From Apostichopus japonicus (taxonomy: Eukaryota; Echinodermata; Holothuroidea; Aspidochirotida; Stichopodidae): a stretch of DNA of 64,000 bases. Below the pieces are notes generated by a model. It made no database searches, was not told where the DNA came from, and worked only from the letters and a program-made list of their open reading frames with translations. Within the stretch, counting starts at the first letter, position 1. Every line of letters starts with the position of its first letter. The stretch is taken from positions 13,044,484-13,108,483 of the forward strand of contig NC_092564.1 in assembly GCF_037975245.1 (NCBI RefSeq), in the 5' to 3' direction. This document shows, piece after piece, positions 1-13,000 of the stretch. Both the position numbers and the translations under genes were made by a program.

Positions 1-404
1 ATGAAGTCTTGTATGTCGTTTTGAAGATTGTGCACCTCTCTTTTCAAGTTAGTATAGGATATACTGTATAAGGTCCAGATGCCACAGAGATGATGGGGGA
101 GGGGAGGTGGGAGGGGAGGGGGCTGGGGATGGGTGGAAAAGGCGGGCACACAGGTTAATAAACGTTTATAATATAGTGAAAAGAAATTTCATGTTTACAC
201 ATAAACACTAATATGTGCCATTAAAGAGCCTTGTTTCCCCCAAATGATTTCACTTCTCCCATTTTATGGTCACCTCTGTCAGTAAAGTAAATGTGTTAAT
301 ATTTCTCTGTTTAGAAATGAAACTATCATGGCCTTGCCCAACAATCAACCTCATCCCAGTGTCATATAAATGTACACACATGGTGTTTTTATCTGTTATT
401 GTAG
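1..404 (+). other. Upstream intron of ALKBH8
   Basis: The sequence ends in a polypyrimidine-TTGTAG acceptor just before 405. It holds a G-rich patch at 92-145. I see no coding sequence or recognisable repeat in it. Confidence 0.6.
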
Positions 405-1729
405 ATCGGATGTGACCGTAGTGAGGAGCTTATTTCCATCTGTGGTCAGAGAGGTCATGAAGTCCTCGTCTGCGATGGCCTTACTGTTAATATGAAGTCA
501 GACCTATTTGATGCATGTATATCAATAGCTGTGATCCATCACTTCTCAACAGAGGTAAGTAATATACCAACTTAAATGTTGTATGGTTTTGCAGCAGTTA
601 TATATTAGACTTACAACAAGAGTTGTGATTGTTGTCAAGTATTGTAAAGTGATTGGCCGATTTATTTTGGTTGAGAAGAAATGTGTCTGTGGACGGAATC
701 ACAATGAGCTGATGTTAAGTGATATTCCATTCATATTCATTCTTGCCCTCATATAGGTATGAAGTAGGAGACCATAAACTTTAATTCCAGATACTTTTAG
801 GGGTTTCTTTATTTAATTTTTTTCTGCAAGAAAGAACTTTTGACAACTCATTTCACTACCTACATTTCCTTTAAAAACACAAAGGTATTTTAAACAATGA
901 TCATTTACTTGATTTTTTGCAATGAAAATTATTTATTTGCAGCCTTGCAAGTAATTAATAAGCAATTACTTAGTATTTTTGTCTTGATATTTCTTTGTTT
1001 CTTTCTTCTTTAAATCTTACTCAGCATCGCAGGTTGGACGCTGTCAAAGAATTGGTTCGGTTACTAAGACCTGGAGGTGAAGCTCTGATTTACGTTTGGG
1101 CCATGGAACAAACGAAACAAGACAAAAAGTCAATATACCTGATGAAGAAGAAAAGTCAAGCCGCTGAGAACAGTTCTGGCGATATTATCCCTAGTTTAGA
1201 AGCTACAAATCTAGATGAGACTTCTTCGAACACAAAGTTAGGCTCAGACACGAATCTCGGGACAGGCAGTGAAGATAAGGGAAAGACAGAGAATCTGGAG
1301 GAGAAGATGCAAAGGATGAAGGTCACCTCCTCAGAGCAGGAGGAATCTATAGGTGAAGAAAGCTTAGGCCATAAAGAACATGAATATTCATCAGAAATTA
1401 AAGCAAACTGTACAGGAAATAGCCAAAGTGAGACACAATCAAGACAAACTACAGACAACTCTTCCAAGGACGTAAAGACGACTTTAACGGTCCATGTTAA
1501 CAAGACGGAATTTAAAGACCAAGATCTTCTTGTTCCATGGCATCTCAGAGACAAGAACAAGACAAGTTCTTCTGTCGGGGCAGAAAAGAGCATCTTTTAT
1601 AGATTCTACCACGTTTTTCAAGAAGGTGAACTGGAGGATTTGATCGATAAAGTGGATGGTGTGAGTGTGAAGAAGAGTTATTATGATCAAGGAAACTGGT
1701 GTGTCATTATCAAGAAACAAGATAGGTGA
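405..1729 (+). CDS. ALKBH8: ALKBH8, last two exons (tRNA wobble-uridine methyltransferase domain), 5' part outside the window
   Basis: Two exons, 405-554 and 1025-1729, join in phase 0 (acceptor ttgtag before 405, donor gtaagt at 555, acceptor ctcag before 1025) to give 284 residues ending at TGA 1727-1729. The first exon carries IGCDRSEEL and the SAM-methyltransferase strand ACISIAVIHHFSTE. The second opens HRRLDAVKELVRLLRPGGEA, followed by LIYVWAMEQ, then a poorly conserved acidic/Ser-rich linker (about residues 75-200), then HVNKTEF, LVPWHLRD, FYRFYHVFQEGELEDLI and SYYDQGNWCVI. ALKBH8 is known to methylate 5-carboxymethyluridine at the tRNA wobble position, with TRMT112, and to hydroxylate the product through an AlkB domain; that domain and the RRM would lie upstream. 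The HVN...LVPWHL block and the C-terminus fit ALKBH8 better than the related TRMT9B. The gene is convergent with the NOX5-like gene. Confidence 0.93.
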
Positions 1730-1877
1730 CTGTTTTAATGCTTTAGTATGGTTTTGATAAAGTTACTGTTGTAACAGTATGCTGCATTATATTTTGTGTT
1801 CATGTTTTCATGATGGGAGTTGTCTGTTCTGTATAAACAACACCTGTTTCTCTTATTCTAGCAATCCAGCAACAAGC

Positions 1878-1883
1878 AATAAA
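1878..1883 (+). terminator. Candidate polyadenylation signal of ALKBH8
   Basis: AATAAA lies about 150 bases after the ALKBH8 stop codon, in AT-rich sequence. The distance is normal for an animal 3' UTR. No cDNA evidence is available here. Confidence 0.5.
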
Positions 1884-2669
1884 AGAGAACTCTTGGACGT
1901 TCAAAGAAACCCATTTATTATTCAAGTTTACCTGTTAGATTGTGATAAACATTCCATCAAAATGAAACAAAATATAAAAATGTTAATATGCCGGCGACTG
2001 GCGGCAAGTGACATTAACGACACTCAGATTCAAATAAAGATGTGTATGAAACTAATTTTGGTCTTTAATAAATTTTTTACTAGTGAGTTAAATATTTTCA
2101 GTTTTTGAAATTTGAAAAAATACTGTCAACACCAAAATGAGTTTAATATAGTCATAACTCTGACTTATATAGAAATGTATGAAATGAAGTTGTGATGGTT
2201 ATGGACAGTGCCGTACAAAAGACAAAATGGTTCAAATGTTATACCAACTATATGGTTCTCATTTCAATGGAAGACAAAAGCGACGATTAGAAAAGTGACT
2301 TTGCACAAAGTTCAGCCTTTATCAAGATATATATTTACATCTTAAGCAGCCTATGAAAAATTTAAAAGAAAATACCACTTATTAGAAAGTCACCATGTCA
2401 TTTTCTCTTCATGTAATGTACAACATGAATAATCCACTTTGAAAGCCAGTAATCAGTAATAAGTTTGATATAGGATGAAATAAACAGTTACCCATCAGGG
2501 AAAAAGTTAAACTACATTTTTCCTTCATAAAGTATATTCTTTTTCATATACTTGCACTTATTTTATTCCTTATTCAAGTAAAATACCAAAAATGAGAATC
2601 ACCAGAAAGTATGTAAAATTAACGCATTTCTACCAAACGGAATATAGAGCACGTACACAGACGTTGCTT

Positions 2670-3600
2670 TAGTTTAGTTTAGTAGGGAAAAAAGGATCAG
2701 GAGGGACACTCAAGTCCCCATTAAGGACCCTATAGGAGAGAAAAAAAAACTGAAGACAAAAACACTCAGACCCGATTACAATGCTTAAAGTGCTTGTCCA
2801 AAGCATTCTTAAACCCATTGACACTACTTGCAAGTACAACTTTCTCAGGCAAACCATTCCACTTATTCACAATCCTATTAGAAAAACAGTTATGCCGAAT
2901 ATTAATCCTACTTTGTAACTTTTGGAGTTTTAAGACAAAGACCTCTGGTGCAACTACTATTAGCAAACATGAAAAAGTCAGTGAGGGGTAAATTTTCAAA
3001 ACCATACACAATCTTGAAAACCTGAATCAAGTCCCCACGCAACCTCCTAAGCTCCAGAGGAGAGATTCAACAATTGTAACCGCCTATAATAAGGAACACC
3101 CTTTAAGGAACTAATCATCCTAGTAGCTCTCCTCTGGACCTCCTCAAATACTTCTTTATCCTAAGCAAAATATGGGTTCCAAGCCTGCACAGCATGCTCC
3201 AGATGAGGCCTAACCAACTGCTTATCAAGCCTAACTACTATGTCCTCTTTCAGAAAACTGAAGTTCCTCTTCATCATACCTAAAACCCTATTACCTCTTT
3301 TGGCAGCTTTGAGACAATGTTTAGAAGGTTGCAGGGATGAGTCAATGTAGATACCTAGGTCTCTTTCAATAAAACCTCCTTTAACTCCTCACCATAAAGA
3401 TTGTAGGTATACTTTTGGTTACTACTATCAATATGCATCACCTTGCATTTATCAATATTAAAAAGCATTTGCCATCCCTTAGACCAGGAAGAAACCTTTT
3501 CCAAATCCATTTGAAATTTTTCAGAATCACTTTTTGGAAGAGACCTCATAATACAGTTAGGTGTCATCAGCAAACTTCTTGGCTGTAATACAAAGTATCT
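2670..3600 (-). mobile_element. Decayed 3' end of a CR1/jockey-like LINE reverse transcriptase
   Basis: On the minus strand several frames together read like the C-terminal part of a non-LTR retrotransposon polymerase. Near 3570-3360: DLEKVSSWSKGWQMLFN and CKVMHI, the segment after the catalytic core. Near 3250-3010: RLDKQLVRPHLEHAVQAWNP, EVQRRATRMI and LRRLRGDLIQVFKIVYG. Near 2940-2770: a region ending NKWNGLPEKVVLASSVNGFK. Stops and frameshifts separate these pieces, so it is a dead 5'-truncated copy, which is usual for LINE insertions. It lies in the space between ALKBH8 and NOX5. The exact ends were not determined. Confidence 0.8.
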
Positions 3601-3747
3601 CCGTCAATGTCATTTGTTTAAAAAAAGGCCTTTTTTAGTATTTAAGTATATTTAGTATTAGTATTTAAGGCAATGTTATTTTCGAAATACGATTTTGCTT
3701 CAGAGACTAAGCATTCTACCTTCAGTCGATGAATTTTGCTTCAAATG

Positions 3748-3753
3748 TTTATT
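3748..3753 (-). terminator. Candidate polyadenylation signal of the NOX5-like gene
   Basis: AATAAA on the minus strand lies about 290 bases beyond the NOX5 stop codon (4040-4042). It is the first canonical hexamer I see in that direction. Confidence 0.4.
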
Positions 3754-4039
3754 TCAATTACCTCAACACCCCTTCCCTACCCTCTTTACAGTAAACAAGC
3801 AATGGTTAAGAAACAAAGGTTTCCTCAGTTTGATCCTCCCTCCCACCACCTAAGCAAGCACAAACTAGTTACAGCAGTGAACTTAAGCCATAAGTGCCAC
3901 AGGCTGTCAGCTGGGACTGGTGAAGACATTTTTTCTTTTAAACAAATGATAATATTTCATCTTTTATAAAGTGTCTGATTATTGTGAGAATACAGGTGAA
4001 ACGTAACACTTCAGTATTCTAATGTTGGGGGTCGATGTG

Positions 4040-7000
4040 CTAAAAGCTTTCCTTGTGGAATACAAAGTCGTACTTGTCGCAGTAATGCTCCAGGACATCG
4101 CCGAGGGCTGGTGCTCCACAGAAGAATATTTCTACGCATCCCTTTCTGTCATTGCTTATGTCTTCAAAGACCTGCGTAAGAAAGTAAAATAAATAGGTAA
4201 ATACGAGCAGGCAAAACTCAATATAACTCTATCGTAAATAGGAAAAGGAAAATCTGCGTTGAAAAAGAGATGTTTAAATATATATGAATATATTCTTTGG
4301 CCAAAGTTCCTATAAAAATAAATTAGATCTTCTATCTAATATTTACAAATAACAAAGGTAGAACAAGCTGGTATGTCCAAATTGATATATAGCCAGAGGG
4401 AACTACACAATGATAAACTAAATAAACAAATGTGGGTTACAGATTTAGGGGGGGGTGGAGTGGGGTATGGGGAGATAAAGGATAATGTATTCTCATTTTC
4501 AAAAGAAAGTAAAGCTACGTCCATGGATTTACAACAATTTATGAAGACTTTATTTGATGAATATGTTTTGATGAATATATCGCATGTTTTAAATGACCTA
4601 ATAATGACCTAATTTTCATTATGAAGACTAAACACGTCACTTGGTTATCATTTAACCATGATATCTCCATATGGAGCAAGACCTCTCCCATATGGAGCAA
4701 GTAATCTTTTGAAACTATTGGAGTTTTGGTCACAAGCATCTCTAATATGTGGGTTTTCTTTTCTGGTTGTGGTTTGTGGTTGTGGTCTGGTTGTGGTCTG
4801 GTTGTGGCTTTCATGGATTCTGTTGATGGACGATTCGGTTTTCTGAAGGGTCGGTTTGGGTTTTGTGACTGTTTGGGTTTGATTGGGTGACGGTTTTAGG
4901 GTTTGGTTGATCGACGATTTCGTGTTTGGTTAAGTGACGATTTGTTGTTTGTACCTTAGTAAAGACGTTTCTTCTATGCTTTACGTTAGAACATCAATCT
5001 CCGTGTGCTTTACGAAACGTGATGCTGTCGGAACTATTCATCAACAGCTTTGCTTCTATATCAAAAATCTGTTTTGGTTTTTCATTCCCTAGCATAGATC
5101 CATCCCATGATTCCGTTATCAAAGTCGCACAAGTTTAGTGTAGTATAGTACTTTCATTACCCTGTCATGGGTATTGTCTTTCTCTTTTTTTTTTGTGTGT
5201 CAACACTTTTTGAGTTGACTTCCTGTAACCGAAATTTAATCAAACTCTCTTTCGTCGGATTGGGTTTCAATCGGACTGATATCAAGTTTAAAGGATACCT
5301 CTTCACAGATATATAGTATCGGTGTGTCCTAGGAGTACAGATAGTGGTTCTACCACTATTCTCCTTGTCAATATAATCTCCTTATCACTTTGTTTAGCGT
5401 TCACACTGCTCCTTTAAGAACCATTCGACGATGATATCGTTCATTCACTCTGTGGTATATTGATTAAGGTCAGGTCATTTTGTTTTCAATTCCACTGGTA
5501 ACATTCCAGATACTAATAACTGATCAAATGAAATAATGTATTTCTTTTTTCGAATAAATTAACCAAGGGTGATATCATGCAAACACGGTTTGACCGTAAA
5601 ACCAATTTTTATTTTGTCTTGGATCTGACGAAAGAGTTACCCTAATGGTATACGTTAGGTAGACTAATTACTGCATGCAATTTATTGACGTGTATCTTGT
5701 ATTGAAAGGGTAATCTTTTCCAACACAAAATAAAAAAACTTGCCGTAATAAAAATGTGGTGTTGAAAAGTAATCTGCAGTGATAATTATTATTTTCCAGA
5801 CTCCTTACAAAATTGAACAATACTGTAACGAATTACAATGTGTCGCATGAATTTACGTTGAATAATTGCTATCATTGTATCACTGCAGAAAACACCGGTA
5901 CTGTTTGGTATTGTGAAAGCAAGTGCATGTATGTGTGTGTATGTATGTGTGTATGTGTGCTGCTGGGAGAAATCCTTGAAGTGAATCAAATCCCGAGTCA
6001 TACTTCAACAATCCCATCGACCGCTCTTAAATAAAATCATCGACACGCCATGTGCATATATTTCGAAGACCTTCTGACCAGAAACGGAAGCCTAAATTCA
6101 AGGAGCATTTTTGATCCTATTATAAGTTGCCAAATGTGCAAGGGCTCTCTGCGGTCGCGATGGCGTGTTTATGTGTATATATGCACTGCATGTATAAACA
6201 CGATAAAAAAGTACATGATGGCAGATGGCTGCACTTACAGCACAACTTGAACAGACACACACTCTGTATACAATTGACATACAAGTTTTCATTAACTGTG
6301 ACAATGAATCACTTAGCCTTGTAGTCTGATTCATTGACTCGGTGATTTAATCAACACGAACCGATGTAATTACTCAAAAGAACATTGAGAAAATGAAGGC
6401 GTATTCGTACAGTAATTAAAGTCGATCGAAGTTAATGAACTTGAGTTGATCCTAAACCTTTTGCCACCCTGCCCTCCCAAAAGCATTTCTTTCACAGTCA
6501 TATTGATCATGACTAACATACCATCTGTGAATAAACGACGCTCAGAATTAATTCAATTTTATTACTAGACCAAAAGTAGTGACCTATACTTGTTTTTCTA
6601 TTTACCATTGGAAACAAAAGTGATCATATCTATCTAAAGAGGTGCATGAAAATTACGATTTAACAATGGTAATCCCTAGTAACGCGCACCACAGGGACAC
6701 AACAATGTCTAAACATCGGGGTACTCGACTTTGCTTGTTTGTATCAAACCAACTTTGTGTTAATTTTCGACTCTTTAGGTTGTACCCTATGTTCATGTTA
6801 TATCTTTATGTACTGTAAGCTGGGAATTTGGGTAATATTGTCCGGGGGGGGGGGGGCTAACCCGGAGATTGTTTTATAGGTGTGACGTGGTTGCACCATT
6901 GAAATATACTACGTACCTTATCCCACTTTGGTCTTCCAACTTGTAGATGAGTTTTTAATCCGGTTAGGATATCCTTCTTGGACTTTGACCGTATGGTTTG

Positions 7001-10000
7001 CAGTATCATCTGCAGGGCAATCCCTCGCATGTCATTCTCATGAAGTTGTTTCGTCATGTACATCTGCATCTCGAAAAATTTCTCAAATTCTTCCTCATCT
7101 TGTTCTAACTCCATCTGAGCCAACAGCCCGATAAACCACTCAAAATTCTTTTGATCGCGATTAATCCAAATAAAATTGACCTGAATATAACAGTCGGAAA
7201 AAAAATCGGGAGAAGGAGTTTATGGTTGACTTGAGGGACAAACTTTGTTTCTACAGATTTGTTGTTGACCGTTAAGAAAACACAGTTAGCAACCCAGGCA
7301 GTATTCCTATAACACTTGTAATTTTGGTTACTAAATGCAGCCCTTTGAACATTCTGAGGCTCATCATATGAAGTGGCTGGATAACTTAGTCTAAAACAAA
7401 GACCATTCAGTCAGTTCTTCAGGTTCAACTACAAACACGCATTTAGTAAGAAATGAGAAACAAATCACAGCGCGATATTCATAAAAAAAATTGTTTACCA
7501 ATCTTTTGTTTTTATAGTTTCCGCTACCCTGCTCGCCAGTCGCCACCCACTATTACTGCTTGGTGACCCCACTTTGGGGACACATAGTTTTGGTAACGTG
7601 GCTCTATGTACTCATATTGAACCTTCTTCAAAGATATCTATGATTGAGGACAGTGACATTTGGTAACAATCTGGGCTGACGAGAGGGGGGAAGGGTGGGG
7701 TAAGGGATAAACTATAAGGTACCGTACCGGGCTCAACTAAATGACACAGGGAAATATGGAAGATGCCATTAAAAATTTAAAATGTATTAATATTTTCGTA
7801 GTTTTTAGGGAAAATGGAAGAGTATAACAAAATGGGAATATTATTATCCCGGGGGCCAGACCTGGCTCTCGCCACAATTCGGCGATTCGTGTAACTATCT
7901 TTTAACGGAGGTCTTTATGTGAAATGACTGTTACCTTGTTCAATGTCATGAGCGTCTCCGGAACATCTTCCATCCAAGTGTGGTTACACTTTGGACACAT
8001 TTGACTCGATAACCTGTAGCGGTGCATAATGGATTGCAGAATTGAAGCGAAGGGAGTCACCCCTATGCCAGCCCCGATCAGCACTGCATGTTCGGCATTA
8101 AATATTGCCCTGGTTGGCGTCCCATATGGTCCCTCGATGGAAACCTGGTCGAAAACAAAAGAAAAAATGTTATTGACGTACCTTTCTTGATGGTGGTAGT
8201 AACTATCAGTCATAACTTTGATATTTCTCTGTTCAATGTAGTGGGGCCACCCCATTAATAACGTAGAACGATTCAGTGTAGTGGATGATTAATACATAGT
8301 TAATTAATTAATAATTAATGCAGAGTGATGACAACATGTAGATGGGAAAAGTTATATTTAGATGGTTCCAGAGATAGTCCAGTAGATTGTATTCATAGTG
8401 ATATTGATGGAATAGTGTTTAGACGAAAGATAAATATCGATGACAAGAATATTGATCTTTCTTCTTCTTCACCATATTATCGATTAGATGTCGTATATAG
8501 ATAGACTGCCAATCGATCATCAAAGATCTTAGAGTATCCTGATAAAGCAAATATCAATTAAATACCTTAGCGTGCTAATCGACTAAGTACAGATCGAGAT
8601 GGTATAGTCATGATTACCTAATTATCGACTAGAGGGTCGTATAGTATTGATCAATTTATTATCGATTATATGTATAGTTTAGTTATGATTAGGCTACTTA
8701 ATGAACGATCAAATATTGTAAAGCAAGATCCCTAATCACCGTTGATGATATCACTTTTGGTCATAACTGATCACTTTATTGATTTCGATTGGTAAAGTTG
8801 GTAAATTTTGCTATACAAGATGAGAAGAAAGCAAGCGAAATCATGATGCAGAGCAATGTACTTAGATATTTTACAAAATAAAAATGTATATACACTTAAA
8901 GCAAAAACGAAGGATGTGTTTGGTTTTGTAGCCCACCTGGATCAAACCTTCCAAATTTTCAACACTCGCATCGAATCCCTGTGGTGTGGAAGTTTTTCTC
9001 GACTAAAGATATGAAAGGATTTATGAAAGCAGAAAATAATAAATAAACAACTGAACAAAGTCAAAACTTTTGTTTACCATAGAGTAAACACATCCCTAGT
9101 GGAATAAATATGATAGAACCAGACGTGGTGGAAGAAAGAGGACTGAATTAGGGAGGAGGAGGACAGGGAGGAGGGGAAAGGGGAGGAGGGGGACACAAAC
9201 TCATAGACAGGGCAGTGATTGGTAACATTAAGATGGACGCCATTGTTTAATTTAGATCTTCCGGAATTGACTTCACAAGTTACTAAGCGTAGAAAGCAAC
9301 AACAAGAACAAAAGCATCCTGTGCAGTGGCGGCGCCAGGAAATTTTAGTTGGGAAGGCTAAGGGGGGCTGAGCCAAATTTTTGGGTGGCTTACAAGATTG
9401 AGTGATCGCCGTCCTGGGGGAGCGGTATAAGGGGAGGTGGGCCCCTCCCCTTTTGAAATTTTTCCCAATCCTGGAAAGGCCTACATGCAAAATGGTGGCA
9501 TTTAGCGAGGCTTTTGTCACCTGAAAGTTTCTCCAAAAATATGCATTTTTTTTGTGAGTAACTTTAGTCAAATTAGAATGGAAGATACCAATTCACAGTT
9601 TTCGTATCACTAAAATATTACCTGCTGTGAAAGATCCAATAGCTTTGCTCAATTATTATATCGTGCAATTATTATATCATGCAAAATTATTATAAAAATT
9701 CATCAAAATTTCCATTGCCCATTGTAGCACTGCGTTATGGCTGACAAAATTTGGGTAGGCTATATTGTTTCAATGAGGTTTATTTTTTTTTGCCTATTTC
9801 AGTTGGGGGGGGGTTAATGGGGGGCTGACTACTTCAGTGGGGTGGCTAAAGCCCCCCCAAGCCCCCCCCCCCCTTGGCGCCGCCACTGATCCTGTGTGAT
9901 TCCAGGCTTTGAACGAATCAAATGATTTTGTTTATTTAGTAATCGGGAGCGATCATAGAATAATTGAGAAATTTGTGTTTTCTGGCTAATTGATTGAGAG

Positions 10001-13000
10001 TGGTAAAAATATTAGGCCTACTGTATGTTACTGTATGCGAGAAAGAGAATTACGTCTTCTTAGTTAAGTTAGCAATTTGAAGTTTAATCAACAAAAACCA
10101 GTTAAAAAATGAGTAGTATGTAAAACTTACCTAAAGTTTCATTCTTATATTCCAAATTTAAACAACCTTACAGTTGAAGAAATGTCAGATTGCAGCATTC
10201 TTATTTATACTGACTTATTTAACTGACTGAAATGATCTCGTGGAGGAAACAAGATGAACTATATCAATCATACTTACACGTATGGGCTCTCTTGTTGAGC
10301 ATGTAGAGATCCATACTTACACATATGTGGCTTTCATTTTAAGCATGTAGAGATCCATACTTACACGTATGGGGTTTCCATGTTGAGCATGTAAAGTCCA
10401 TACTTAAACATATGGGGCTTTCATGTTAAGCATGTAGAGATCCATACTTACATGTATAGGGTTTTCATGATGAGCATGTAAAGTCCATACTTACACGTAT
10501 GGGGCTTTCATGTTGAGCATGTAGAGATCCATACTTACACATATGGGGCTTTCATGTTGAGCATGTAGAGATCCATACTTACATGTATGGGGTTTTCATG
10601 TTGAGCATGTAAAGTCCATACTTACACGTATGGGGCTTTCATGTTGAGCATGTAGAGATCCATACTTACACATATGGGGCTTTCATGTTAAGCATGTAGA
10701 GATCCATACTTACATGTATGGGGTTTTCATGTTGAGCATGTAAAGTCCATACTTACACGTATGGGGCTTTCATGTTGAGCATGTAGAGATCCATACTTAC
10801 ACATATGGGGCTTTCATGTTAAGCATGTAGAGATCCATACTTACATGTATGGGGTTTTCATGCTGAGCATGTTAAGTCCATACTGACACATATGGGGCTT
10901 TCATGATAAGCATGTACAGATCCCAACTTACACTTATGGGGATTTCATGTTAAGCATGTAGAGATCCATTCTTACACATATGGGGCTCTCATGTTAAGCA
11001 TGTAAAGATCCATACTTACACGTATGGGTCTTTCTTGTTGAGCATGTAGAGATCCATACTCACACATATGGGGCTTTCATGTTGAGCATGTAAAGTCCAT
11101 ACTAACACATTTGGGGCTTTCATGTTGAGCATGTAGAGATCCATACTTACACATATGGGGCTTTCATGTTGAGCATGTAGAGATCCATACTTACACATAT
11201 GGGGCTCTCATGTTGAGCATGTAGAGATCCATACTTACATGTATGGGCTTTCATGTTGAGCATGTAGAGATCCATACTTACACGTATGGGGTTTCCATGT
11301 TGAGCATGTAGAGATCGTCTCCCTCTCACAGAGGTCCGTCTCTTACTTGACAAGTGCATGGATCGGGCTTGTCGTTGATCGCTTGGCTCTTCAGTTTCAT
11401 CGATCTTATCTCGAATAAAGTCATAGAGTTGGTTAGTCCAGTTACCAGCCGATCGAATGTGCAGAGAAAATGTTCCTTTAAATATGGAAAGGAGCATTGA
11501 TGAATTCTGTAAAATAGCTTTGATCAGTTGGTCAACCGTCATCATCAGTATTGGACCCAAAATTTTAGCAAACTAAATATTGCTAAAACTTTTGATAAGT
11601 TGTTTCCTGGTGGTTTTGAATCTCCAATTTATTTTCTCCAGATATCGAGAATTGTTAATTTAAGACAATTCAAATGACTCAGCGAGGACCAATAATTTGA
11701 GGGTGGCTGTAATTAGCATGTTAAAGTTTGGGCATGAGTGAACATTTGCGGTCTGCCTATATAGATATGACCTTTAAATTCAAATCAATATTACCATTGT
11801 TAATTGTAATTAACATGTGTCATGATGATGGTGGGAGGGGATTGGAGGAGAAAAGGTTCGAGTGGGTGGGGTAAGCAGGAGAGAGGGGAGGGGAGGGGGG
11901 ACAGAGGGGCTATAATGAGGAGACCAGGCCAATAGCAAATAATATGCTAACTTTCATAAATTTGCATGTGCAAAATTAAAGATGTAGCATATCATTTTCA
12001 CACTCACCTTTCTCTTCCGGGGCACTGCTAATAGTGAAAGGGTGCCATTCGTTTGCTGATAATTCTGGAATTTTCACAAACACATAATCTCCTGGTTCGT
12101 AGTCAAAATAAGGTGGTCGAGTGATCTTCAAGTGAGTAACCTACGTCATACAGGTACCACGTAAACAAAACAAAAGCCATTACATCAGAATACGAACAAC
12201 GGAAAACTGACGGGGAAATTCTAGAAATTGGAGATGAGCCAATTAATGTATAGCACAGAATTTGAAACAGTTCCCTCTACTTTACAAATGGTTAAAATTT
12301 TCTTAGTTTGCTCTTTTCCAGAGCAAAAACAACTTAAGTCTGTTTTACAAATATCTCCGTATCGTTAACTTAGCAGGATCAAATAAATGTTTTCGGTTGC
12401 CAGAATATCATATAGGTCTGTACCCGAGTGGCTGAGTGGCTATCATTTTTAGTTAATTGACTATGTAGGTAACCTACTTCCTTTCTTAATGTTTTTCATC
12501 CACTCATTTCGAACAAAGGACATGTATTTCACATATAGTGATCACTCGTAAATGACCTGACAATTATTCAGTTCTGTTAAAATGAGTGTTACATTTAAAA
12601 CTGTTGCAAAGAAGAAGACACATTAAGAAAAGGGCAGCTCAAACTAATTCAATTATTTCCAAATCTACGTCTAGCGGTTTTATCAATATGTATTAATGAC
12701 TTTCCTAATTCATGTTTCATGAAGATACTATATAGCCAAAATATAAGTAAACTTTTAGCATATTTTGGATTACTTACGGTATATATTAATGGTCATTTCT
12801 GGTCAATAATGACTCAGCTTCAATTTTTTTTTTTTTAATTTATTTATTTGTTTTGCCACAAAAGTACAAAGTGGAGGGAAGTCTTCCATAAAGCTTAAAA
12901 GCTATAACAATGTGGAAGACTCCCTGAAGAAAGAAAAGAAAAGAAAAAAAAAATATATATATATATGTGTATAAATACATATACATAAATATAAGTACAA

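Noticed and set aside
1156-1720. Minus-strand frames over ALKBH8
   Set aside because: They are shadows of the plus-strand coding exon, which has clear family motifs.
9074-9571. 165-codon minus-strand frame
   Set aside because: It crosses the boundary of the hAT-like element at 9324 and has no family resemblance.
10270-11310. Regular ~44-bp repeats as a CRISPR array
   Set aside because: There are no unique spacers: the whole unit is repeated, and the sequence lies in an animal gene next to a splice donor.
11016-11560. Minus-strand frames of repetitive protein ([19 protein letters not shown]) as a separate repeat protein
   Set aside because: They are open only because the 44-bp unit lacks frequent stops. 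They are best explained as NOX5 exon 9 reading into its own intron array.
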